From assembly GCA_019090455.1 (NCBI GenBank), contig JAHRWA010000067.1, positions 1-64,000 on the forward strand: a DNA stretch of 64,000 bases. The letters are read 5' to 3'. This document shows, in pieces, positions 18,794-29,300 of this stretch (positions are counted from its first letter, which is position 1; each line of letters starts with the position of its first letter). This DNA is from Pseudomonadales bacterium. GTDB taxonomy: Bacteria > Pseudomonadota > Gammaproteobacteria > Pseudomonadales > DC-out160. Below the pieces are notes generated by a model. It was not told where the DNA came from and did not search any database. It worked only from the letters and a program-made list of their open reading frames with translations. The translations under genes and the position numbers were made by a program.

Positions 18794-21700
18794 ATGGCAA
18801 ATAGAAGTGAAAATAAGTCAGTGGAAAATAGACTCTTTCCACGAAATCAACTGAAATTAAGCGCGAGTTTTTCAACGGGTGTTAATGAGCGAAGCCGCCC
18901 TTGCATCATCAATGATTTTTGTGAAGGAGGTCTTTTTTTTACTAGTAGTAAAAGCCTTTCTCAGAGCCAAGATAGAAACGAATCTAGCGTACGTGGCGGA
19001 AACACGATCTATCTGGAATTTCAGTGTGAAGGTCGTTTCTACAAATTTGCCTGTATTGCTGTTCGGATCATGGGGGATTCCATAGCGGTTCGATTTTTAG
19101 AACAATCGTCTGTTCCCCTCCCACTTTTAAGCGATCTATCGAAACGGTATCAAGCAGATACTAATGAAGTGTCTTTAGCCAGTGACTACGGCAAATTATG
19201 GGGTGACTGCGAAAGACTGTTTTGCGAGGAGGTCGATCCGCTTATTGCCAATACGTTTCAGACCATCGGTATAGGTATGGTCAAAATTGCTGAAAATGCG
19301 GCTAACGACAATGAACAGAATAAAATTCTAGAAGCTCAAAACACACTAGTGACAAAGAAACTCTCCATCATAGAGAGTTATAAAAACGCCATTCTCAATG
19401 GACTATACCGGTCATCTGAAAAGGAGAATGTTAGGTCAATAGGAGAGGATGATCTCTTTGCGGACACCAAATTGTCAATTGTAGAGAAGGACGATTTTGA
19501 ACATTGGTTAAGTCTTAAGGTTATGGTGAGTAGAGCAGAAAATAAATATAGCGAAAGTTTGCTGTATTTGAAAATGCGCATTAGTGCGTTATCGAAAGTT
19601 AAAACCGAGAAAATTGAAGATCCGTTGGCGCCAGCCGCTATTTGTTATGTATTTGGGGAATTGATTCAGCGTTTTGATTTCGGCGGGAAAATCGAAAAGT
19701 ACATTTATCGAGTGTTTGAGGAAGAATTATTAAATCATCTAGAATCTTTTTATGAGGAGCTCAATGATCTTTTAATAGAAAATGGAATTTTGCCAGATTT
19801 AGAAAGCCTTTCAGGTAAGAATCAGGGAAAGAAAGAGAAGAAGAGACAATCTTCAAATGTTAAAAGAGAACAGAAGGCGGCGAATGATGCGACTGCCTAT
19901 CCACCCACAACACCGTTACAACCAGAGTATGATAATTCGCCGAAAACAGAAACACCGATCTCTCACACTTTAAATAATTCAATCGATCAAGCTGGCGTGC
20001 CGTCTAGTGGAGATACCACTTCTTTGGAAAAGCAGCGAGGAAAGGTTAATTCAGAGCAGATAATTAATTCAGTACAGAATCTAATTCGCGTAAGAAAAAA
20101 ATTCCCTAAGAATGAACAGCAATTTGATGGTAACGAAACGGTAAGAACAAATCAGAACCCGCAACTCAGGCACGTTCCTCCCGCTCCAATTAATACTGTA
20201 CCATTGCAAAATAACTTGGCACCCGGTCAGGTAGGAGCACCCGGTCAAGCAGGAGCACTCGGTCAAGCAGGAGCACCCGGTCAAGCAGGAGCACCCGGTC
20301 AGGTAGGAGCACCCGATCAAGCGGGAGCACCCGATCAGGTAGAAACACCCGGTCAAGCGGGAGCACCCGATCAGGTAGGAACACCCGGTCAAGCAGGAAC
20401 ACCCGGTCAAGACAGAGGAGTTGCATCGAATGGCGTGTGGAATAATGCGCTTTCCAATTCCGCTTACGCTGAACAAGTTGTTCACCATTTTCAAGGTGAT
20501 ATCGCTCACTATTATCAATTGTTGGATGACGCTGACTCGATTGTTGATGCGATATATGACGCTGAATTATCGGGTAGTAGTCCAGCAGATAGGTTGGGGC
20601 TGGGTCTTGAGCAAAGCGTGCTGCGGCAAATATTTCTTTCAGCTGAGAAAAACCCGGAGCTAGGGCAACCTGATTTTAGCGACAAAGAAAACGAAACGAT
20701 TCAGATCACAGATGGTTTGGTCAATTCGATTATGTCGAGCGAGTCCATTACTCACAAGGTGAAACCCTTTTTATCAAAGTTGAGATTACCTCTTTATAAA
20801 ATGTTATTGGAGGATACTCAGTTAATCGACGTGGAGAGTCATCCTGCACGAAAATTGATTGATAGTATTGCAGAGGTGCGCCTGGAGAAGGGCCAGTTAC
20901 CAGCAGAATATCTTGATTTACTGGATTCCGGTGTTGATCGAGTCGTCAAGCACTTTGATGGCAACCTGGATGTTTTTTCAGAATTGGCAGAAGAACTCGA
21001 CAATAAATTAACACGGCGTGACAATTTATATAAACGTAATGTCTCCCGAGTTGTAGAGGTTTGTGAGGGAAATGAAAAGCGACAAAGCGCCAAAAAATTA
21101 ATTGCCATGGAAATCGATAAGCATTTTTGGAGCGGCAAGCTTATCCCAAAAATGCTATTGGAATTGCTCGAAGGAGGGTGGATTGAGCTTATGCAGTTTG
21201 CACTCTTGCGGAAGGGAGAGGAGAGCGAGCATTGGAAGATGGTCGTGTCCACGTTCGACAGCTTGGTCAGGCTATTAGATGGCGAATTTAGAGATGACGA
21301 AAATGGAGAGAGAGTTGTAGGTCAAATTATGGGGACGGTACGAGCGGGATTGCAAAGCATTAATGTGCTGGACAAATGTGAGAAAGTTTTGCATCAGCTA
21401 GAGAGACAACTTTTCGGTGCAGAAAGTAGTGAAATTGAGTGGGTTGACTATAAGCTAGATAGCGTGAGTTCAATGTCTGATGAGGATGTTGTGGAAGCGG
21501 GATTTAGGTTGTTGTCTGAAGAAGACTGTAGTCAGTATGAATCGAAAGAGTCTGCAGAATTGGCAAAAAAATCTTTAGCTCGATGGATAACTCGAGCTAA
21601 AAATATTACTACAGATGAAAGAGTTGAGTTTACCTCAGATAAGCCGGTTGGCAAGGATTCGGAAAAGATTAAGCAGGTTGGACAATTGGTTTGGGTGAGT

Positions 21701-23188
21701 CCCGATAGTAATTATTTTGTCTTTGTTAATGAGCAGGGACTGAGATTCAAAGAGCTGGATTTAATGACGTTTGCTGTCCTGTTACGCAATAAAACCGCCA
21801 TCGTGCTGGAGTCAAATGAAAAGCCGGCTGTGGCTGAAGGCCTAAACGTGATGGCTCAAGAGCTGAATCGGCAAGTGGTTTACGAGTCAACACACGATAC
21901 ATTAACAGGCTTACTCAATCGGAAAGAGTTCGAGAAAAAAGTTAAGAGCGCCATCTATACCGCCAAACTACACGAAACGTGTCATCTGTTGTGCCATATT
22001 GATTTATCTCAATTGAAAGTGGTTAACTCTGCTGCGGGATTAGCAGCTGGCGATCAATTACTACAGGATATCGCAAGGCTCTTGGAGTCGGAGTCACCAG
22101 AAAATAGCTTTATTGCTCGGCAAACTGGCACGGAGTTTGGGATACTGATTACCGAGCATTCAGAGGATAAAGGTTATCGCTTTGTGGATGGCATGCTTCA
22201 GGCCATAATTGCTCATCGCTTCGAGTGGGAGTCACAGCTGTACCATCTGGGTGCGAATGTAGGATTGCTTGAAATTAATAACAATTGTGATGAGTTAGAA
22301 GATAGCTTAAAGGAGGTGGTAAATTGTTGTCGCAAAGCATCCGATGCGGGCGGAAATCGAATTGTCTCCTTTGTTACTAGCGATTTGGAACCCGATAATC
22401 TAGTGGCAGCAGCCTTGATTTCCACTGTTAACGTCGCCATTGATGAGAAAAAACTGCGTTTGCGTATGCAACGAATACAGCCCATAAACGAAGCCATAGA
22501 ATGTCAGCTACCCAATTATGAAATCTTACTATCAGCATTGGATCGCAATGGACGCGCAATTTCACCGGCTACGTTTGTCAGCATTGCAGAGCGTCATCAC
22601 AGAATGAATGTGATTGATCAGTGGGTGGTTCGCAATACTTTTGATTGGATAGTCGATAATCCGGTTTGGTTTGAGTGTTTCGGTACTATATCCATCAATC
22701 TTTCTGGTCACTCTTTGAATGATGAATATTTGCTTAATTTTCTGTTTGAAGAACTTTCGAATAAATCGGTTTTGAAAGAAAAAATCTGTTTTGAAGTGAC
22801 GGAAACTTTAGCGGTTACTAACTTGGATGGTGTTGTTGATTTTATGCGGGAGATGAAAAATATAGGGTGTAAATTCTCTCTTGATGATTTTGGATCGGGC
22901 ATGTCCTCTTATACCTACTTGAAAAAGTTGCCAGTGGAGACAGTGAAGATTGATGGCTCCTTCGTTAAGAATATTGATACCGATGTCACCGATTTAGCTA
23001 TCGTCAAGTCAATGAATGATACGGCCCATCTGATGGGTAAGAAAACTGTCGCTGAGTATGTCTCGAATAAGGATATATTAGAAAAACTAATTGAAGCGGG
23101 TGTGGATTATGCCCAAGGTTTCTATATTGAAGAGCCACGTTGGCTCGACGAATGGCAGCCTGAATCTGAAGGACCTCGTCAGCCTTAA
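18794..23188 (+). CDS. PilZ-like / DUF1631 / degenerate GGDEF / EAL signalling protein
   Basis: A 1464-aa cytoplasmic protein with no membrane segments. Residues about 10-110 look like a PilZ domain (FPRNQLKLSASF, then NDFCEGGLFF). A long helical region matching DUF1631 spans roughly 140-1000. A GGDEF domain (about 1030-1190) has TGTEF at its signature and is probably not a cyclase. The EAL domain (about 1225-1455) keeps the main catalytic positions: E in YEILL, SINLSG, FEVTET, DDFGSG, VKIDGSF and TVAEY, so it may be an active c-di-GMP phosphodiesterase. The linker at residues 475-540 is eleven GAPGQA-like hexapeptides encoded by an 18-bp repeat. Likely role: c-di-GMP sensing and breakdown. 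The effect controlled is unknown. Confidence 0.85.
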   Translation: MANRSENKSVENRLFPRNQLKLSASFSTGVNERSRPCIINDFCEGGLFFTSSKSLSQSQDRNESSVRGGNTIYLEFQCEGRFYKFACIAVRIMGDSIAVRFLEQSSVPLPLLSDLSKRYQADTNEVSLASDYGKLWGDCERLFCEEVDPLIANTFQTIGIGMVKIAENAANDNEQNKILEAQNTLVTKKLSIIESYKNAILNGLYRSSEKENVRSIGEDDLFADTKLSIVEKDDFEHWLSLKVMVSRAENKYSESLLYLKMRISALSKVKTEKIEDPLAPAAICYVFGELIQRFDFGGKIEKYIYRVFEEELLNHLESFYEELNDLLIENGILPDLESLSGKNQGKKEKKRQSSNVKREQKAANDATAYPPTTPLQPEYDNSPKTETPISHTLNNSIDQAGVPSSGDTTSLEKQRGKVNSEQIINSVQNLIRVRKKFPKNEQQFDGNETVRTNQNPQLRHVPPAPINTVPLQNNLAPGQVGAPGQAGALGQAGAPGQAGAPGQVGAPDQAGAPDQVETPGQAGAPDQVGTPGQAGTPGQDRGVASNGVWNNALSNSAYAEQVVHHFQGDIAHYYQLLDDADSIVDAIYDAELSGSSPADRLGLGLEQSVLRQIFLSAEKNPELGQPDFSDKENETIQITDGLVNSIMSSESITHKVKPFLSKLRLPLYKMLLEDTQLIDVESHPARKLIDSIAEVRLEKGQLPAEYLDLLDSGVDRVVKHFDGNLDVFSELAEELDNKLTRRDNLYKRNVSRVVEVCEGNEKRQSAKKLIAMEIDKHFWSGKLIPKMLLELLEGGWIELMQFALLRKGEESEHWKMVVSTFDSLVRLLDGEFRDDENGERVVGQIMGTVRAGLQSINVLDKCEKVLHQLERQLFGAESSEIEWVDYKLDSVSSMSDEDVVEAGFRLLSEEDCSQYESKESAELAKKSLARWITRAKNITTDERVEFTSDKPVGKDSEKIKQVGQLVWVSPDSNYFVFVNEQGLRFKELDLMTFAVLLRNKTAIVLESNEKPAVAEGLNVMAQELNRQVVYESTHDTLTGLLNRKEFEKKVKSAIYTAKLHETCHLLCHIDLSQLKVVNSAAGLAAGDQLLQDIARLLESESPENSFIARQTGTEFGILITEHSEDKGYRFVDGMLQAIIAHRFEWESQLYHLGANVGLLEINNNCDELEDSLKEVVNCCRKASDAGGNRIVSFVTSDLEPDNLVAAALISTVNVAIDEKKLRLRMQRIQPINEAIECQLPNYEILLSALDRNGRAISPATFVSIAERHHRMNVIDQWVVRNTFDWIVDNPVWFECFGTISINLSGHSLNDEYLLNFLFEELSNKSVLKEKICFEVTETLAVTNLDGVVDFMREMKNIGCKFSLDDFGSGMSSYTYLKKLPVETVKIDGSFVKNIDTDVTDLAIVKSMNDTAHLMGKKTVAEYVSNKDILEKLIEAGVDYAQGFYIEEPRWLDEWQPESEGPRQP
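20216..20413 (+). repeat. 18-bp x11 tandem repeat encoding GAPGQA-like hexapeptides
   Basis: Eleven units of ggagcacccggtcaagca and near variants lie in frame inside the c-di-GMP gene. They encode LAPGQV, GAPGQA, GALGQA, GAPDQV, ETPGQA, GTPGQD and similar. The Gly/Pro content makes an extended flexible linker; it is not true collagen because the period is six with Gly not at every third residue. The array is a candidate for copy-number variation between strains. Confidence 0.93.
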
Positions 23189-23326
23189 ACCGCAGAAAGT
23201 GGTTGATCTGTGGCTATGCGTAGACAGCCTAAACCTTTCAAAACTGATACCATTTCAATAGATTAGCTGAAGATGATAAGCTAAATCTTCGGTACGCACG
23301 CTTCCCCTATAATCAAAAGGTAGACT

Positions 23327-26300
23327 ATGACGGTTGTTGAATTTCTCTCCTCTTTAGCGAAAAAAGATATTCGTTTGTGGTTAGAGGAAGGGAACTTACG
23401 TTTTAATGCGCCAGAGGGGGCTTTTACGGCTGAGGTTCGCGATGAGATTGTAGCTCGTAAGCCTGAGATTATCGCATTTCTCTCCCGCGTGACAAAGTAT
23501 GTGGATACACCTATCGCGTTAGCTTCTCGAGATGAGCCACTTAGCCTTTCGTATTCACAACAACGGCTCTGGTTGCTGGACCAGCTTGATCCAGGTAGTG
23601 CAGCTTACAGTATGCCCGTCATCTTACGTTTGGAAGGCGAGCTTGATGTCAATGTATTACAACAAGTTCTAGCGAGTATTGTTAAGCGTCATGAGATTCT
23701 TCGCACACGGTTTGATGTTGTAGATGGAGTCGCTGTTCAAGTAATCGACCCCCCCTCGGCGAACTGGCCATTGTCGGTGACCGAGTTAAAATTAGGTTTA
23801 GAGTTAAATGATTCGCCAGGAGCACAAAGACAAGACGCACTCAGGAAGTTAATACAAGAAGAGGTTGCTGCGCCTTTCGATCTCTTAGCAGGCCCTGTTT
23901 TTCGAACGCGATTAATTAAGCTTTCGGATTCTAGTTCTAGCTCGAGCTCTGCGGATGAGTACATACTGCTAGCCAATATGCACCACATTGTCTCTGACGG
24001 TTGGTCCATGGGGGTTTTGGTCAAAGAGGTTTCCAGTTTGTATGCTGCCCTCAGCGCGGGGACCTCGATTTTGTTGCCTCCACTGCCACTGCAATATGCC
24101 GATTATGCGGTTTGGCAGCGCCAGTGGTTAAGCGGAGAAGTGTTAGAACGACAGCTAGATTACTGGAGAAAACAACTAGAAGGCGTGGCTGTTTTAGCCT
24201 TACCGACAGACCATCTGCGTTCCGCTGTGGTCTCCGATGCGGGTGCTGAATTCACATTCGATTTGCCTGATGAGTTAACGCAAAATTTACAAGCGCTAGC
24301 GCTCGATAAAGAAGTGACTCTATTTATGTTGCTACTGGCAGCATTTAATGTGTTATTGCATCGTTATACTGCTCAGTCGGATATTTGTGTCGGTAGTCCC
24401 ATTGCCAATCGCAGTCGTCAGGAGTTGGATTCTTTAATCGGGTGTTTTGTTAATACGCTTGCGTTTAGAAATGATTTAAGTGGTGATCCGACCTTTAGTG
24501 AATTATTGGAACAGGTAAAGGAGCATGCGCGTAGCGCCTATGAACATCAAGATGTACCATTTGAACGCTTAGTCGATGAGTTGGGTGTGGCTAGGGATAT
24601 GAGTCACACGCCTCTCTTTCAAACCTTTTTTGTTTTACAAAATCAACATGAATTTTCGACGCTTGAGCTGGGTGGACTGAAGGTTTCGCCAGTGGATCTG
24701 GATATTCGCACATCCAAATTCGATTTAAGTTTAGCAATGGCAGAGAGTGAAAAATCATTGGCTGGGAAGTTCAGCTATCGTACGCAATTGTTCGACGAGG
24801 AAAGTATTCAGCGATTGGTTGCCAATTGGCAATGCTTACTAAACGCCATCGTCAGCAACCCCAATGAAAAAATAGCAAAACTCAATTTACTCAGTCAGTC
24901 TGAAAAACGGCGGTTAGTGGTAGACCTCAATCTAACGAAAACGCAATCTTTCGTCGAACATGAGTATTGCCTGCATCAGCTGTTTGAAAAACAAGTTGAA
25001 ATATCCCCGAATAAAATTGCCTTAGTGTTTGGCGATAAGCGAATGAGTTACGAGGAGCTAAACGCAAAATCAAATCAACTCGCACGCGTTCTTCAACGAT
25101 TCAAACTTCAACCCGATAGCCTAGTGGGGCTGTGTGTTGAGCGTGGTATAGAAATGGTTGTTGCCATTTATGGGATACTCAAGTCGGGTGCAGCCTACGT
25201 GCCTCTTGATCCCGCCTATCCAAAAGATCGTCTACGTCATATGTTGTCGCACAGTGGCGCGAGTGTGCTGCTGACTCAAAATCATTTACGGGCGCTCATG
25301 CCTGAGACTAACGCAGAGATAGTCTGCTTGGATGACTTTTCCGATAAGATAGGTAAAGAGAATCAACATAATCTCAACATAGCGGTGCAAGCAAACCAGT
25401 TGGCTTATGTTATCTATACCTCGGGCTCAACGGGTGTACCTAAAGGTGTCGCTATCGAACACCGCAATACAGCCGCCTTAGTAGATTGGGCGAAAACGGT
25501 TTATTCTCAAGATGATTTAAATGGCGTTCTAGCGGGCACATCAATCTGTTTTGATTTGTCCGTATGGGAAATCTTCGTCACCTTATCTTGTGGCGGAAAA
25601 CTGATTATCGCTGAAAATGCCCTAGAACTACCGGATATTCCCGCAGCTCACGAAGTTAGACTTGTGAATACTGTTCCTTCCGTTATAGCCAGTTTGCTCC
25701 GAGAAAACGCAATTCCACCGCAAGTGCGCGTGATCAATTTAGCCGGCGAGGCGTTAAAGCAGACCCTAGTCGATGCCCTTCATAACAAGGTTGGAATCGA
25801 AAGAGTTTATGATTTATATGGCCCTTCAGAAGATACCACTTACTCCACATTTGGTTTACGCACCGCCGGAGGTAGGGCGAATATCGGTCGTCCTATTCAG
25901 AATACACAAACTTATATATTAGATAAATATCTAGCCCCGGTTCCTTATGGCGTGCCGGGCGAGCTTTTTGTTGCAGGTGGTGGCGTAGCGCGGGGTTATC
26001 TAAACGAGCCGAAGTTGACTGCTGAAAAGTTTCTATCAAATCCCTTTAAAGATAACCGAATGTATCAGACCGGCGATTTAGTCCGGTATTTACCTGACGG
26101 GAAATTGGAATACCTGGGGCGTATTGATGATCAAGTGAAAGTCAGAGGCTTTCGAATTGAATTAGGAGAAGTGGAGTTAGCGGTACTTCAGCATGTAGCC
26201 ATTGAAGAAACGCTGGTGACCACGCGAGAGGCGGATGATGAAGAGGGCGTAGACCGATTGTTAGTGTGTTTCATCGTAGTGAAATCAGACTGTCAATTGG

Positions 26301-29300
26301 AGTCCACCGGGCCTAACAGTTTGAGAATGTTTTTGAAGGAGAAGTTACCTGACTACATGATCCCTTCGGAATTTGTATTGCTAGACGAATTCCCCCTGAC
26401 ACCCAATGGCAAAGTGGATCGACGAAAATTACTTGCGACTATTCCGAGTTTGAATAAACTGTCAGATCCTTCAGAGCAGGCTTTCATTGCACCACGATCA
26501 GAAGTGGAAATTCAGTTGGCCTTGATTTGGAAGCAGGTGCTTGGGCTTGATACAGTAGGTGTGCGAGACAATTTCTTTGACCTAGGTGGGCATTCTCTTA
26601 TTGCTACGCAAGTGCTCTCTCGGATGAGACTTCAGTTTAAACTCGAATTACCGCTGCGAACGATATTTGTTAATCCCACGATTGAATCCATCGCGATAGC
26701 GATACAGACAGCGCAAAAGGACCAGTCACACCCAACATCGAATGCTGGCCCCATAGTTGCGTTCCCCCGTGATAGTCAAACCGAAATCCCTTTGTCATTT
26801 GCACAGCAGAGACTTTGGCTAATCGATAAAATTGAATCAGGTAGTGTTGCCTACAATATGCCAGCGGCTTTTCGGGTCAATGGTGCGTTAGATCCTGACA
26901 TATTGCAGCAAGCGATGGATGCCATTATTGAGCGTCATGAAATACTACGAACCACTTTTAGAGAAGACAACGACTCTGTTACGCAGTGTGTGCATGCCGT
27001 CGCTAATTCTAGTTTTAAGAAAAAACAGCCCCACTATTTCTCAACACAAAACCTATCACATTTGCAGGGGGATATTTTAGAGAAAGCAATAAACTATCAT
27101 GTGATGGCTGAAGCAACTCAAGGATTTAATTTAAGTGCCGGTCCTCTTCTGCGTATCCGAATTTTAGATCTCGCTCAAGACGAATACGTAGTCCTAGCCA
27201 CGATGCATCATATTATTTCAGATGGTTGGTCTATGGGGGTATTAATCAGTGAGCTGCAAACCTTGTATGGGGCTTTTCAACGGGGAGAGCCTTCGCCCTT
27301 AAACCCATTGCCAATACAGTACGCTGATTTTAGTGTTTGGCAACGGGATTGGTTGCAAGGTGATGTACTCGACCAACAGCTACATTATTGGCAAAAGAAC
27401 CTTTCGAATGCGCCTCTAACAGTATTACCCACTGACTTTCCCCGTACCAACGATGCCAATTATCAGGGTGACGTTGAACTGTTTCGTGTTGGCAAGGAAT
27501 TGACCCAGCGCTTGGATACGCTGAGCAAGGCAGAGGGCTGTACGCTTTATATGACTTTGATGGCTGCCGTTAATGTGCTGCTAAGCCGCTACTCTGAGCA
27601 ACAAGATATTGTGATAGGCACACCGATTGCGAACCGGAATCGAGTGGAGCTAGAGCCATTGATCGGGTTTTTTGTGAATACCCTAGCGATTCGCACTGAC
27701 TTATCAGAGGACCCATCGTTTATTACTATCGTGCGACGAGTGAAGGAGTCCACCTTAGGTGCTTATGCCCATCAGGATGTTCCCTTTGAGCGACTGCTTG
27801 ACGAGTTACAGTTAGAACGGGATCTCAGTCGATCTCCTCTTTTTCAGGTTCTTTTTGCTTTTCAGAATACGTTGGATAGTCAATCCCTAACACTTAATCA
27901 ATCCGGAACACTTAATCATTCAATAACGATGCCCGGTTTTGATATGGTTCCCATGGAATCTTCATCTCAGCAAGTGAAGTTTGATTTGTCCATTAACATG
28001 AGTCTAGTGGATGGTGAAATACAAGGGTCGATCAGTTATAAAACCGGATTGTTTACACAAGAAACGATAGCCGCAATGACGGGATATCTAGTGAAAGTGT
28101 TGGATAGGGTGGCGGTGACGCCGTCACTCACTCTTTCGAGTATGCCGGTATGGTATCGCAAGGATAGCCTACTCACGGATGAAGTACTTAATGATAATCT
28201 AGCGCTTACTGTCACTGCTTCGTCTCAAGACTTATCACTCAAAGACGTTTCTTATCTTGGTCCCAGAAATGAAATAGAAACTGTTGTTCAGCGGTCATGG
28301 GAGACGGTTCTCAAGCGCGAGAATATTAGTATCACTAGCGATTTTTTCGAATTGGGTGGGCACTCTCTATTAGCCAATCGGATAGTCTCCCGGTTACGGC
28401 GACGTTTTAAAGTCAAACTTCCGTTGCGGCAATTGTTTGAGAACCCCACCATAGAGGGCATAGCGAGCTTGATTGAAGATGCCTTAGCAGACGGGCAACA
28501 TTTTCAAATGGCTTCGGCTGCAAGCAAAATACCATTAGCAGATCGTCAGCAGAAATTGCCACTTTCTTTTGCGCAAGAACGCATGTGGTTTCTCGATCAA
28601 TTAGATCCCGGTGGCGCTGCCTATAATTTGCCGATCGCATTGCGTTTAACGGGTAAGTTAGAACCAGAAATATTGCAGCTCGCCTTTACTGAATTGGTGA
28701 TCCGCCATGAGATTCTAAGAACAACTTTCCATGTAGAAGACGACGAGGTTTGGCAAGAGATACATCCTGTTGATGAATGGCCGTTGCCTATAGTCGACCT
28801 TTCTCATCTTTCAGTCGATGCTGCTAATGCCGAACTTCAAGCTCTGGCCACCAAAGAGGCGACTCAAGGATTCGATTTGTCCACGGGTCCATTAATGCGA
28901 ACGTCCTTGATCAAATTGCCGATCAGTACGCAGCGGGCCTTGCTCGCGACGATGCATCATATGATTACTGATGGATGGTCCTTAGGTTTATTGATGCAGG
29001 AACTCAGCGCGCTTTATGATGCTTTCAGTAAGGGTGTTGCGCCTTCATTCTCGCCGCTAGAAATTCAGTATGCGGACTACGCTTTTTGGCAGCGTCATTG
29101 GTTGGATGGTCAGAGGTTGGATGGTCAGAGGTTGGATGGTCGCAGTGTAAAGGAATCCCAATTTAAAGACGAAGGAATCGATGTCAGCCTAAAAGAACAG
29201 ATCGATTATTGGCGTGCTCAAATCAAACCAGAGTCATTCGTTTTAAACTTGCCCACCGACTTTCCGAGAGAAAATAAGCAATCCTTAGCAGGGGGCAGTG

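Noticed and set aside
20216-20413. CRISPR-like regular repeat
   Set aside because: Units are 18 bp with no spacers and are in frame within a long coding sequence.
20081-20518. Minus-strand open frames rich in Cys/Leu/Asp repeats
   Set aside because: They are antisense shadows of the 18-bp repeat and have no ribosome site.
23308-23313. TATAAT just upstream of NRPS 1
   Set aside because: No -35 at the right spacing, and transcription would begin inside the ribosome site.
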